The notes: a model not told the origin generated them from the letters alone. Positions 41,851-50,566 are shown, counted from the first letter of the stretch. The stretch is DNA of 64,000 bases from Dyadobacter bucti (GCF_005869225.1 NZ_SWFP01000008.1:186001-250000), one strand, 5' to 3'. A program made the numbers and translations.

Positions 41851-42927
41851 ATGAATATAGCTTTGGTTACCGGCTCTGCCGGACTTATTGGAAGTGAGTC
41901 AGTTGCTTTTTTGGCTGATAAATTTGATCTCGTAATCGGTGTTGATAATAACCTCAGGGAATATTTCTTTGGCGCTGACGGAAATACAGAATGGAACCGC
42001 AACCGCATCCAGAGCGCATTTGATAATTACAAACATTACTCGGCCGATATCCGCGAAGTAAGCCAGCTCGAACCTATTTTCAAAGAGTATGGAACTGATA
42101 TCAAACTGATTATCCATGCAGCAGCGCAGCCAAGCCACGACTGGGCAGCTAGAGAGCCTTTCACGGATTTTGGTGTAAATGCCGTGGGCACGTTGAACAT
42201 GCTGGAAATGACCCGTCTTCATACACCTGAAGCTGTCTTCATTTTCACCTCAACGAACAAAGTCTACGGTGACAATCCTAATTATCTGCCACTTATAGAG
42301 CTGGAAACACGTTGGGAAATTGACGAAAACCATCCATATTTCAAAAACGGCATAGACGAGAGTCACAGCATCGATCATACCAAGCATTCGATCTTTGGTG
42401 CCTCCAAAGTTGCGGCCGACATCATGGTGCAGGAATATGGTAAATATTTTGGTATGAAAACTGCGGTTTTCCGCGGGGGTTGTCTTACCGGGCCAAATCA
42501 CTCTGGTGCCCAATTGCATGGTTTCCTTGCTTATCTGATGAAATGTGCGATTACAGGTAATCACTATACCATTTTCGGATACAAGGGAAAACAAGTGCGT
42601 GACAACATCCATAGCCACGATCTCGTAAACATGTTCTGGCATTTTTATCAGAACCCGCGTCCGGGAGAAGTGTACAATGCAGGCGGCGGGCGATTTGCCA
42701 ACTGTTCCATGCTGGAAGCCATCACTTTGTGCGAGAAAATCACTGGAAATAAATTGTCTTATTCCTATTCGGAAACCAACCGGATCGGTGACCACATCTG
42801 GTATGTAAGCGACCTTTCCAAATTTAAATCGCACTATCCAGGCTGGAATTGGGAATACGGACTTGTTGAGACGCTCACGCAGATCCACGATGGTATTTCT
42901 TCCAGATTAGGAGCAAAAACGGTTTAA
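41851..42927 (+). CDS. NAD-dependent sugar-nucleotide epimerase (CDP-paratose 2-epimerase-like)
   Basis: A protein of about 358 residues of the extended short-chain dehydrogenase family. The N-terminus MNIALVTGSAGLIGSES is the NAD-binding GxxGxxG loop. The Ser/Thr motif FTSTNKVYGD is present, and the segment TIFGYKGKQVRDNIHSHDLV resembles CDP-paratose 2-epimerases and related UDP-sugar enzymes. The catalytic YxxxK motif appears as FGASK (Phe182, Lys186), so the usual catalytic Tyr is Phe. I chose ATG 41851; an in-frame TTG at 41806 adds 15 unrelated residues. It is the first of three genes with two membrane glycosyltransferases, which suggests a role in making a sugar for a surface glycan or glycolipid. 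Confidence 0.8.
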   Translation: MNIALVTGSAGLIGSESVAFLADKFDLVIGVDNNLREYFFGADGNTEWNRNRIQSAFDNYKHYSADIREVSQLEPIFKEYGTDIKLIIHAAAQPSHDWAAREPFTDFGVNAVGTLNMLEMTRLHTPEAVFIFTSTNKVYGDNPNYLPLIELETRWEIDENHPYFKNGIDESHSIDHTKHSIFGASKVAADIMVQEYGKYFGMKTAVFRGGCLTGPNHSGAQLHGFLAYLMKCAITGNHYTIFGYKGKQVRDNIHSHDLVNMFWHFYQNPRPGEVYNAGGGRFANCSMLEAITLCEKITGNKLSYSYSETNRIGDHIWYVSDLSKFKSHYPGWNWEYGLVETLTQIHDGISSRLGAKTV

Positions 42928-42933
42928 AATACT

Positions 42934-42970
42934 GAGATCTCCGGGTAAACTCTTCGGGCCCGGAGATCTT
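42934..42970 (+). repeat. Hairpin between the epimerase and GT2 genes
   Basis: AGATCTCCGGG (42935-42945) pairs perfectly with CCCGGAGATCT (42959-42969) around a 13-nt loop. No T run follows, and the next ATG is 15 bp downstream. It looks like a processing or attenuation stem rather than a terminator. Confidence 0.6.
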
Positions 42971-42984
42971 CAAATTCCTCCCCT

Positions 42985-43932
42985 ATGCCACAGCACTACG
43001 TCATCATAATTCCTCAATTCAACGACTGGGAGGCGCTGAATCTATTGATACAAAAGATAAATTCAGATTTAAGTCCCTCGATACTAGACAATTCAACACT
43101 CCTGATCGTCGACGACTGCTCAACCCGCCCCAGGGAACAGCCATTCGTCCATTTCAATGGGAAGGACATCCAGGTACTGAAATTATACCGTAACCTCGGC
43201 CATCAAAAAGCAATTGCGATCGGCCTTTCCTATGTCGCCGAAAAGATGGCGGCAGACAAAGTGATCGTCATGGATGCAGACGGGGAGGATGCGCCTTCCG
43301 ATATCAACAGACTGGTAGCCAGATCAATAGAACAACCCGACAAAATCATTTTTGCGGAGCGGAACAAACGCACAGAAAACCTGCTCTTCAGGTTATTTTA
43401 CATGATATATAAGGTGGTTTTCAAGCTGCTGACCGGCAAAATTATTACATTCGGTAATTTCAGCCTCGTTCCTCAATCACGTCTTCAGAATCTGGTGCGC
43501 GTTTCCGAAATCTGGAACAACTATCCCGGCGGCATCATTAAATCCAGGATACCATACGATTCCGTCCTCACCGACCGTGCGAAAAGACTGGCAGGTGAAA
43601 GTAAAATGAACTTTGTATCGCTCGTTTTGCACGGCCTAAGTGCTATATCGGTCATGATTGATACAACTGCCGTCAGGATTCTGATTTTCTCCATTTTCAT
43701 GTCAGGACTGGCTGTGCTGTTTATCTTTATTATTGTTTTCTTAAAACTGATAGGCAATGCCACACCCGGCTGGGCTTCCACATTGGGCAGCACGCTGATG
43801 ATCCTGATGTTGCAATCCTTTCTCATTTCACTGTTTCTGGTTTTCATGGTTCTGCAGTACCGCTCCCAGCAACATTTCATCCCAGCGGTACATTACCGCG
43901 ACTTCGTGGAAAAGGTAGATACTTTCAGCTAG
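42985..43932 (+). CDS. Membrane-anchored glycosyltransferase family 2 (DPM/ArnC-like)
   Basis: A 315-residue enzyme: a GT-A catalytic domain (about 1-210), with VIIPQFNDWEALN, LLIVDDCST, YRNLGHQKAIAIGL and the metal-binding VIVMDADGEDAP, followed by two membrane helices at about 225-255 and 265-290. This layout fits GT2 enzymes that move a sugar from a nucleotide to a polyprenyl phosphate (dolichyl-phosphate mannose synthase, ArnC, GtrB). The GT39-like gene that follows 1 bp later would then use the lipid-linked sugar. The precise sugar is unknown; the upstream epimerase may supply it. Confidence 0.83.
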   Translation: MPQHYVIIIPQFNDWEALNLLIQKINSDLSPSILDNSTLLIVDDCSTRPREQPFVHFNGKDIQVLKLYRNLGHQKAIAIGLSYVAEKMAADKVIVMDADGEDAPSDINRLVARSIEQPDKIIFAERNKRTENLLFRLFYMIYKVVFKLLTGKIITFGNFSLVPQSRLQNLVRVSEIWNNYPGGIIKSRIPYDSVLTDRAKRLAGESKMNFVSLVLHGLSAISVMIDTTAVRILIFSIFMSGLAVLFIFIIVFLKLIGNATPGWASTLGSTLMILMLQSFLISLFLVFMVLQYRSQQHFIPAVHYRDFVEKVDTFS

Positions 43933-43933
43933 T

Positions 43934-45541
43934 ATGATCACTTTCGATAATTCCCCGACGGTATACTGGCTTATTGGTTACGCGTTGGCTGCATGGGTCA
44001 TTTTCGCAGCTGATTTCAAAAAGATCCCAACGAACATTTTCCTCTTTGTCAGCATTTTGCTCCTGGTAGCAATGCGATTGCCTGTGATCCTTTTTAACCG
44101 GGAACTCAATCCGGATGAAAGCCAGATGCTCAGTCATGCAATTACGCTTTTTCAGGATCCAATTTACTGGCGGTCGGTAGACGGAACGACAATAGGGCCG
44201 CTGGACAACTATTTGCTTGTTATTCCCCGTCTCTTCGGTTTTCAGATCAATTACACTTCAGGAAGATTAATAGGCCTGCTCTGCTCAGCAGGCTCACTCC
44301 TTTTTCTGTTTTCCGCACTCAAAAACTGGATAGGGGCTGCGGTCGCCAGAAGGGTTTTCATTCTGCCGGTCATTTTTTTGTCATTCACCCAGGAAATCGA
44401 TTTTGTGCATTATTCGAGTGAACAGCTTCCGGTTTTCCTGCTGGCGCTGGTTTTGTGGCTGTTATCAAAAATGACGAGAAATAGAGGATCATTGGCTGTA
44501 ACTGCCTATTTACTGGGACTTTTTGCCGGGGCCATTCCTTTTGCAAAACTTCAGGCCGTGCCTCAGGCTATGATTCTGGTACTTTCAGCATTCTGGGTTT
44601 GCTACCGGAATTTTCGATCGACAAAAAGCTATAAACCATCGCTGGCACTGATCGCAGGCGGACTTACATTTCCTCTGATCACATTGATATGGACATATTC
44701 ATTCCATGTCCTGAAAGACCTGATCGACTTTTATTTGTTGGGGAATGTAATCTATGCCGGTGGAAAAGGATTTTTGTCTATACCCTCCCAGTTTGCAAGA
44801 ATATTTTCACAAAGTCCTGATTTTATCGCTTTTACAATTGCTTTGAGCATTCCTATCTTAGCATCTTTCAGCAAGTTCTCAGGATTTTCCGTAAAAAGAG
44901 CGGGGGTATATCAGGTACCCACAACAATTGTCCTTTTGCTGCTAGCGAGCATTTACGCAGTCACCAAATCGGGAAATGATTTTATCCATTATCTCAATTT
45001 CTGTATCATTCCCTGGACTTTGCTGGCAGCGCTCGGATTGTCACGACTTGGAAAAAAGGCTGTTATTTTCCCGATCCTGCTGCTTGCATGGTTTGGAGTT
45101 AATGATGCCTTTTACTTTGTCAAAGAGCGCCGGCTGAACAATTATTCCTCAGTCGATGCGCGAGAACTCTGGCAAAGTCCGGTGGTGTCCGAGCTTAAAA
45201 AATACACTCAAAAAGAAGATTACATGGTTGTTTGGGGCTGGCAATGTGTATATTACGTGGAAGCTCAGCTCGCGCAGGGAACTGCAGAAAACCATTCCGA
45301 GCGATCGATCTTCGATCATCCTTTGCGGGAAAAATACCGAAGTCGGTATCTTGCAGATATGGAAAGAAATAAACCGGCGGTGTTGCTGGATGCGGTTGGG
45401 AAAAACAGCTTTTGGGTCCAGGATCCAAAAACACAGGGAATCGAAAGTTATCCCCGCCTATTTCATTTTATCCAAACCCACTATACTTTTCTGGGAAATT
45501 TTGACGGTACGAGGCTGTACGTCAGAAATGACCGCCTGTAA
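43934..45541 (+). CDS. Polytopic membrane glycosyltransferase (ArnT/PMT-like)
   Basis: A 535-residue protein with about ten membrane helices in the first 400 residues and a soluble C-terminal part. The first periplasmic loop has the acidic NRELNPDESQ motif typical of GT-C enzymes (ArnT, PMT, GT39/GT83), which transfer a sugar from a polyprenyl phosphate donor to lipids or proteins. It starts 1 bp after the GT2 gene, so both are probably made together. Its stop codon abuts that of the convergent Rrf2 gene without a gap. The acceptor is unknown. Confidence 0.78.
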   Translation: MITFDNSPTVYWLIGYALAAWVIFAADFKKIPTNIFLFVSILLLVAMRLPVILFNRELNPDESQMLSHAITLFQDPIYWRSVDGTTIGPLDNYLLVIPRLFGFQINYTSGRLIGLLCSAGSLLFLFSALKNWIGAAVARRVFILPVIFLSFTQEIDFVHYSSEQLPVFLLALVLWLLSKMTRNRGSLAVTAYLLGLFAGAIPFAKLQAVPQAMILVLSAFWVCYRNFRSTKSYKPSLALIAGGLTFPLITLIWTYSFHVLKDLIDFYLLGNVIYAGGKGFLSIPSQFARIFSQSPDFIAFTIALSIPILASFSKFSGFSVKRAGVYQVPTTIVLLLLASIYAVTKSGNDFIHYLNFCIIPWTLLAALGLSRLGKKAVIFPILLLAWFGVNDAFYFVKERRLNNYSSVDARELWQSPVVSELKKYTQKEDYMVVWGWQCVYYVEAQLAQGTAENHSERSIFDHPLREKYRSRYLADMERNKPAVLLDAVGKNSFWVQDPKTQGIESYPRLFHFIQTHYTFLGNFDGTRLYVRNDRL

Positions 45542-45985
45542 TTACAATAAAATATCAGGTTGAGCTGCATTTTCTGAGAGAAGCAGGTCGTTCAAAGTCG
45601 TTCTGTCCAGCACGGCCAGGTTTGCATCCCTCCATTTTTCCAGCACTGTCCGAAGGCTGCATGTTTCTTCATCCTTGCAGTCATCACATTTTCCGTAAAA
45701 AAACATGGAAACACAAAGTGCAGGCGCGATAGGACCGTCTATAATCCGCAGCACCTTTGAAAAATTCACCTCTCCCGGTGGCACACGCAACAAATATCCT
45801 CCTCCTTTTCCCTTTTGGCTCTGCAAAACACCGTTGTTCCTCAGATCTAGCAATATTGCTTCCAAAAACTTTTTGGGGATCTTTTCTTTTTCTGCAATAT
45901 AGGAGATCAACACAGGTCCTTTCCCATATTGTTCTGCCAGAACTTTTAAAGCCTTAAGGGCGTATTTTGCTTTTTTTGAAATCAT
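45542..45985 (-). CDS. Rrf2 family transcriptional regulator
   Basis: A 147-residue winged-helix regulator. The N-terminus (MISKKAKYALKALKVLAEQY), the wing (QSQKGKGGGYLL) and the helix-turn-helix region match Rrf2/IscR/NsrR. The C-terminal half has four cysteines: one in ALCVSMFF, two in KCDDCKD and one in ETCSLR. This is compatible with an iron-sulfur cluster, but the spacing is not that of E. coli IscR. It stands alone with a good promoter, so no target is suggested by position. Candidate signals are iron-sulfur status, nitric oxide or cysteine supply. Confidence 0.87.
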   Translation of the reverse strand: MISKKAKYALKALKVLAEQYGKGPVLISYIAEKEKIPKKFLEAILLDLRNNGVLQSQKGKGGGYLLRVPPGEVNFSKVLRIIDGPIAPALCVSMFFYGKCDDCKDEETCSLRTVLEKWRDANLAVLDRTTLNDLLLSENAAQPDILL

Positions 45986-45992
45986 TGTTGAT

Positions 45993-46025
45993 CAAATGTA
46001 CTTTTTAGCGTTTTTCTATGCGCAA
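45993..46025 (-). promoter_or_regulatory. Putative Rrf2 gene promoter
   Basis: On the minus strand: TTG (46025-46023), a 22-bp spacer and TACATTTG (46000-45993), a full consensus match. The -7 element ends only 7 bp before the start codon, so the mRNA would be nearly leaderless. Confidence 0.55.
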
Positions 46026-46152
46026 AAATGCATTGGTTTTAGAAAACATTTCACTTGATTAATTCTAAATATCGAACTTTAAGTCGAATATTCTACTAAT
46101 TCCAGAACATAAATTGGCTAAGCAATAATTCCCGTCATCAAAAGCCCGCTGT

Positions 46153-48558
46153 TTAATTCCGCGGCGGCTTACCGCCATTCAGTAACCCCTGCATCCGCTC
46201 AAGTGTTTTCTTCTCGCCGCAGAGGGATAAAAATGCCTCTCTTTCAAGATCCAGCAGGTATTGCTCCGTAACATTCTGCGCATAACTCAGATCGCCTCCG
46301 TTGATGACATAAGCCAGTTTATTCGCGATTTTCGCATCATGGTCAGAGATGTAATTGGCCAGCCGCATTTGCGCAATTCCCGCCATGAACAATGCCATAC
46401 CCGTTTTCCCCTGAACCTTGATGTCGTTTCGCTGCTTTGGCTGGGTATATCCGTTGTCCGCCAGATCCATAGCAGCCTGCTTGGCCTCCGCAATCAGCCG
46501 GGAACGGTTCAGCACGATCTGGTCCTTATCCTGAAGGTAATTCATTTCCTTCGCCTCCTGGGCAGAAGCGGATACTTTTGCCTGTGCAATATTCATAAAT
46601 GCGGTTTGCAGGATGTTCAATTCGGTATCCCCAGCCTGGTACATATCCGAGCACCGGAGCGCCATTTCCTTCGTGCCGCCTCCGGCTGGAATAATTCCTA
46701 CCCCGAATTCTACCAATCCCATGTAAGTTTCGGCATGTGCCACAACTTTATCCGCATGAAGGTTCAATTCGCATCCGCCTCCCAATGCAAGTGTATGCGG
46801 AGCTGTCACAACAGGTATCGAAGAATACCTCGCCCGCATCATGGTTTGCTGAAACTGGGCTATAACCAGATTGATCTCATCAAATTCCTGCTCGATGGCA
46901 TACATAAACAGCATCGCGAGGTTGGCCCCGGCGGAAAACGCCTCACTTGATTCATTTCCGATCACCAGCCCGCGAAAATCCTTTTCCGCCAAACTGATAC
47001 CTTTCTGAATGCCCTCGATCACTTCCGCGCCCATAGTATTCATCTTGGAGCGAAATTCCAGGTTCAGGATACCGTCTCCAAGATCGTACAAATTGGCCCC
47101 GGCGTTCTTCCATACAATGTTGTTGGAAAGGTTGCCCAGCAAAATGAAGCTTTCCTGCCCCGGAATTTTCTTGTATGATGCCGAAGGAATGTCGTAATAC
47201 AGTTTTTTGCCATTTTCGATCTTGTAAAAGGAATCATGACCGGCTGCAAGCATTTCATAAACCCAGTCTGCCGGTTTGAGTTTCAGGTCTTCCATAACCG
47301 AAAGCATATCTTTCAGGCCGATCGCATCCCAGGTTTCGAAAAGTCCCAGTTGCCACCCGAAGCCGGCGGAAATGGCCTGGTCAATACGGAATATTTCATC
47401 AGAAATTTCAGGTATGCGAAATGTAGCGTAACGGAAAATATCGGCGAAGGTTCTCCGGTAAAATTCCCCGGCTTTATCTTTCCCGGCGATCAGTACGGCA
47501 AATCTTTTAGCAACATCGCCAATTGCCTTGGTACCTTCCAAAGTGTCAAATTTCACTTTTTGGGAAGGTCTATATTCCAATGTCTCAAAATCCAGCGCAA
47601 GGATTACCGATTTACCTTTTTCGTCTTTTATTTTTTTATAAAAACCCTGACCGGTTTTATCCCCCAGCCATTTATTTTCATACAGTTTCTGCATTACAGC
47701 CGGCAAAATAAACCCGTCCCGCGACTCGTCTTTCCCTTCGCCCGATGCATATAAATTATTGGCAACATGCACTGTCGTATCCAGCCCGACCACGTCAGAC
47801 AACCGGTATGTTCCGGACTTGGGCCGACCTGCTACGGGACCTGTCAGTTTATCCACTTCATCCACAGTGAGCTTCATTTCTTCGGCCACCCTTATCGTCT
47901 GGATCAATGCGTAAATTCCGAGCCGGTTTGCGATAAACCCGGGTGTATCCTTTGCCAGAACGGTTGTTTTCCCTAAAAAAAGATCACCGTAATGCATGAG
48001 AAAATCCACTACCGCAGGGTCTGTTTCAGGTGTCGGGATGATCTCCAGCAAACGAAGGTATCTTGGCGGATTGAAGAAATGGGTCCCGCAGAAATTCTTT
48101 CTGAAGTCATCGCTCCTCCCTTCCGACATCAGGTGGATAGGGATTCCGGAAGTATTGGAGGTAATCAATGTGCCCGGCTTTCGCAGTGCATCCACCTTTT
48201 CATATAAGGTTTTCTTGATGTCGAGCCGCTCAACCACCACCTCTATCACCCAGTCGTAGTTTTTGATATCGGCAAGATTATCATCAAAGTTTCCCAACTT
48301 GATTCTTGATGCAAAAGCGGGGCTATAAAGAGAGGCTGGCGTAGCCTTCAAAGTCTGTTGAAATGAATCATTTACGATTCTGTTACGGAAAGCCGGGTGG
48401 GCAGTTGTCAGTCCTTTTGCCTTTTCAGGCTCGGACAATTCTTTTGGAACAATGTCCAGCAATAAAACTTCAACACCTATATTGGCGAAATGGCACGCAA
48501 TGCGCGATCCCATTATACCTGAGCCCAGCACAGCTACTTTACGAATTGAACGATTCAT
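46153..48558 (-). CDS. fadN: 3-hydroxyacyl-CoA dehydrogenase / enoyl-CoA hydratase fusion (FadN type)
   Basis: An 801-residue bifunctional beta-oxidation enzyme. The dehydrogenase is N-terminal: the NAD loop is GSGIMG (12-17), followed by NTSGIPIHLM and TPGFIANRLG. A second helical dehydrogenase segment (about 360-440) follows. The enoyl-CoA hydratase (crotonase) domain is C-terminal (about 510-720), with LALGGGCELNLHADKVVAH and EFGVGIIPAGGGTKE. This order is the reverse of E. coli FadB and equals FadN of Bacillus (about 789 aa). It hydrates enoyl-CoA and oxidises the 3-hydroxyacyl-CoA, feeding FadA (8473-9651). It lies 60 bp after marR in one operon. Confidence 0.93.
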   Translation of the reverse strand: MNRSIRKVAVLGSGIMGSRIACHFANIGVEVLLLDIVPKELSEPEKAKGLTTAHPAFRNRIVNDSFQQTLKATPASLYSPAFASRIKLGNFDDNLADIKNYDWVIEVVVERLDIKKTLYEKVDALRKPGTLITSNTSGIPIHLMSEGRSDDFRKNFCGTHFFNPPRYLRLLEIIPTPETDPAVVDFLMHYGDLFLGKTTVLAKDTPGFIANRLGIYALIQTIRVAEEMKLTVDEVDKLTGPVAGRPKSGTYRLSDVVGLDTTVHVANNLYASGEGKDESRDGFILPAVMQKLYENKWLGDKTGQGFYKKIKDEKGKSVILALDFETLEYRPSQKVKFDTLEGTKAIGDVAKRFAVLIAGKDKAGEFYRRTFADIFRYATFRIPEISDEIFRIDQAISAGFGWQLGLFETWDAIGLKDMLSVMEDLKLKPADWVYEMLAAGHDSFYKIENGKKLYYDIPSASYKKIPGQESFILLGNLSNNIVWKNAGANLYDLGDGILNLEFRSKMNTMGAEVIEGIQKGISLAEKDFRGLVIGNESSEAFSAGANLAMLFMYAIEQEFDEINLVIAQFQQTMMRARYSSIPVVTAPHTLALGGGCELNLHADKVVAHAETYMGLVEFGVGIIPAGGGTKEMALRCSDMYQAGDTELNILQTAFMNIAQAKVSASAQEAKEMNYLQDKDQIVLNRSRLIAEAKQAAMDLADNGYTQPKQRNDIKVQGKTGMALFMAGIAQMRLANYISDHDAKIANKLAYVINGGDLSYAQNVTEQYLLDLEREAFLSLCGEKKTLERMQGLLNGGKPPRN

Positions 48559-48618
48559 TCTTTAAAGGTTTGGTTTTTAGGATAATTTTCCAGGAAAATT
48601 GGTGTTAAATGTCAGAGT

Positions 48619-49098
48619 TCAGGTATTGTCTGTCAAAAATTCACCTTCCGTTTCTCCCGCCCGCAGTTTCTGGTTTTCCTCTTCCACGAGCCTGTTGATC
48701 TCTTTGATCACATCAAAAAAAGTGACCAGCTTGTCGAGAGGGATTTTGTCCCTGATCATTGTATTGAAAGAAATAACGCCTTCTTTGGCCAATTCTCGTT
48801 TTTCCTTTCCCAGATCGGTAAGTACTATTCTCACAAACCGCTTGTCACTTTTACTTACTTCCCTTTTGATGAGCGCGCGTTCTTCAAGCGTTTTAAGCAT
48901 CCGCACCAGGCTTCTGGGCTCCATTCCCAGCAGCGGGGCTATTTTTGTTGCGGGAGTTCCGTTTTCTATGTCGATGTTTAACAATACATAACCAACGGCC
49001 ATGGTTGTATCATAACGCGCCGCATAGGCATTGTACATTCTCGAAATGGAATGCCAGGCCCATTTTATCTGGAAATCGATTGTTTTTTCCTTGCGCAT
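48619..49098 (-). CDS. MarR family regulator, likely repressor of beta-oxidation genes
   Basis: A 159-residue winged-helix protein. The core ATKIAPLLGMEPRSLVRMLK (recognition helix), followed by LEERALIKREVSKSDKR (wing), is typical of MarR. I chose the ATG at 49098 (MRKEKTIDFQIKWAW); the open frame extends to 49164, but that end overlaps the operator and promoter. It is the first gene of an operon with fadN. The fad palindrome 66-79 bp upstream implies self-control, and copies before fadA and fadE imply a regulon. By analogy with other fatty acid regulators the ligand could be an acyl-CoA, which is inference. Confidence 0.87.
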   Translation of the reverse strand: MRKEKTIDFQIKWAWHSISRMYNAYAARYDTTMAVGYVLLNIDIENGTPATKIAPLLGMEPRSLVRMLKTLEERALIKREVSKSDKRFVRIVLTDLGKEKRELAKEGVISFNTMIRDKIPLDKLVTFFDVIKEINRLVEEENQKLRAGETEGEFLTDNT

Positions 49099-49158
49099 GA
49101 TCGAATAATAAATCGGATACCGGGAACATCCTGGCCTTACAAATGTAAGAAATCCATA

Positions 49159-49191
49159 CACCATTATGCAAGCATACTATTTTCGGTCAAA
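49159..49191 (-). promoter_or_regulatory. Putative marR-fadN promoter
   Basis: On the minus strand: TTTG (49191-49188), a 21-bp spacer and TAATGGTG (49166-49159), which keeps the TA and TG of the -7 consensus but not the middle. The palindrome fills most of the spacer and overlaps the -7 element, as at fadE. Confidence 0.45.
49164..49177. promoter_or_regulatory. Palindromic operator upstream of marR-fadN
   Basis: TTATGC-AA-GCATAC, one mismatch from the perfect palindrome at fadA and fadE. It lies within the predicted promoter and overlaps the first in-frame ATG of the open frame, which argues that the real start is the downstream ATG at 49098. Confidence 0.7.
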
Positions 49192-49235
49192 CAAAAAGCG
49201 CATCGGCCTTTTAAATACCGATGCGCTCTTCTTAA

Positions 49236-50483
49236 CTATTTTTCGCTGATCAGTTTGTCCATCAAACCATTAAATTCAGCGACAAAATCATCGTAATATT
49301 TGCCCGTTCCCGGCCCCGAAAAACCAGTATGTATTTTCCTGACCTTTCCTTTTTTATCGATGAAAATAGTTGTAGGATAGGACATTACCTTATTTAACAT
49401 GGGCAGTGCCTTTCCGGTAGCTTCGTCAGTATTGGTACCCGCAAGTAAAACAGGATAATCGATTCCAAGGCGGTCGCTCATACGCTTGATCCTGGGTCCG
49501 GACACCTCCGGCTTGTCTGACCGTTCAAATGCAAGCCCAACGATCTCTACGCCCCGCTCTTTATTTTTTTTGTACCAGGGGGCCAGAAAATTGGTTTCGT
49601 CCATACAATTCGGGCACCACGAACCCAAGATCTGGATAATAACCGGCTTTCCTTTGAAACGGGCATCAGTCAGTGACAGATTTTTTCCATCTGCATCCGG
49701 AAAGGTAAAATTGACGGTTTCAAACCCAGGCTTAAGGTAAGTCAGCTTGTCCGCATCGGGAAGTTTTGCAGAAGGATCGGGCTTTGCTTTCCACGTTTTG
49801 TATGCTTTCAACCCCGACCAGAAGGATCCGTTCAAAGATCCGTCAGCTTGGATCGCGGCTTTGAACAAATAAGCATTGGAACCGTCAAAGGTCGATAAGT
49901 AAAGGCTGTCGCCATTGACGCTGCCAGTCAGAAAACGGTAGTCCCCTGTTGGGGTAAGAAATGAGCCTTCCACAGCGGTGCCGGTTTGAGATAGATTTCC
50001 AACTGCCTGGGTAGTATCGCCTGTCAGTTCATTTTTGAATAATGTGGCCCAGCTTCCGGAGATATTTTTAGCGCTTTTCGCCTCGCCTTCTTTGAAGAAC
50101 TTATAGTTTTCACCAAACTTAGCTTCAAAAGGTAAAAACCCCGATGTAGCTCCATTGAGATAGCGGTAATATTTACCAGTCAGCTGATCCCCTTCCAGCT
50201 TCGCCACAATTTTCGAATCAAAAAGCAGCATCGGAATATGCAGGGAATCATTCTGAAAATAGGCCGTATCCAACCGCAGCTTTTCAGCTCCGTTGACCGA
50301 GTACACAGTGTACGTTTTGCCATCCGGATTTTTGCTGACATCCAGAATTACGGGCAGCTTGTGCGCATCGCGGCTCAATGTCGCCCTCCATATACCGGTT
50401 TTCAAATTTGTTTGTGAAGACGAATCACATGCCGCCAGCGTAACAAAAAACATGACGGCCACGACAGAATTTATTAATCTCAT
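49236..50483 (-). CDS. Thioredoxin/TlpA-like lipoprotein with N-terminal domain
   Basis: A lipoprotein of about 415 residues. The signal ends with a lipobox (LAAC). The first 230 residues are rich in beta strands and show no motif I can name; related N-terminal domains of TlpA proteins in Bacteroidota are of unknown function. The C-terminal domain (about 250-415) is a TlpA/ResA-like thioredoxin with the active-site motif WCPNC (Cys290 and Cys293), LSLTDARFKGKPVIIQILG before it and the cis-Pro region MSYPTTIFID. It probably reduces or isomerises disulfides, or matures cytochromes, on the periplasmic side. The start could be 50489 or 50483; the latter gives the standard MRLINS signal. Confidence 0.85.
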   Translation of the reverse strand: MRLINSVVAVMFFVTLAACDSSSQTNLKTGIWRATLSRDAHKLPVILDVSKNPDGKTYTVYSVNGAEKLRLDTAYFQNDSLHIPMLLFDSKIVAKLEGDQLTGKYYRYLNGATSGFLPFEAKFGENYKFFKEGEAKSAKNISGSWATLFKNELTGDTTQAVGNLSQTGTAVEGSFLTPTGDYRFLTGSVNGDSLYLSTFDGSNAYLFKAAIQADGSLNGSFWSGLKAYKTWKAKPDPSAKLPDADKLTYLKPGFETVNFTFPDADGKNLSLTDARFKGKPVIIQILGSWCPNCMDETNFLAPWYKKNKERGVEIVGLAFERSDKPEVSGPRIKRMSDRLGIDYPVLLAGTNTDEATGKALPMLNKVMSYPTTIFIDKKGKVRKIHTGFSGPGTGKYYDDFVAEFNGLMDKLISEK

Positions 50484-50566
50484 ATACAATCCTTTATTAT
50501 GAAATTACAGGTGCGGCGTTAAAATTAAATCCAATGTCAACCGTGATTCCTACGCTTGAAAATTGC

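Noticed and set aside
42250..42888. 212-residue minus-strand frame inside the epimerase gene
   Set aside because: Shadow of the plus-strand gene, which has clear motifs.
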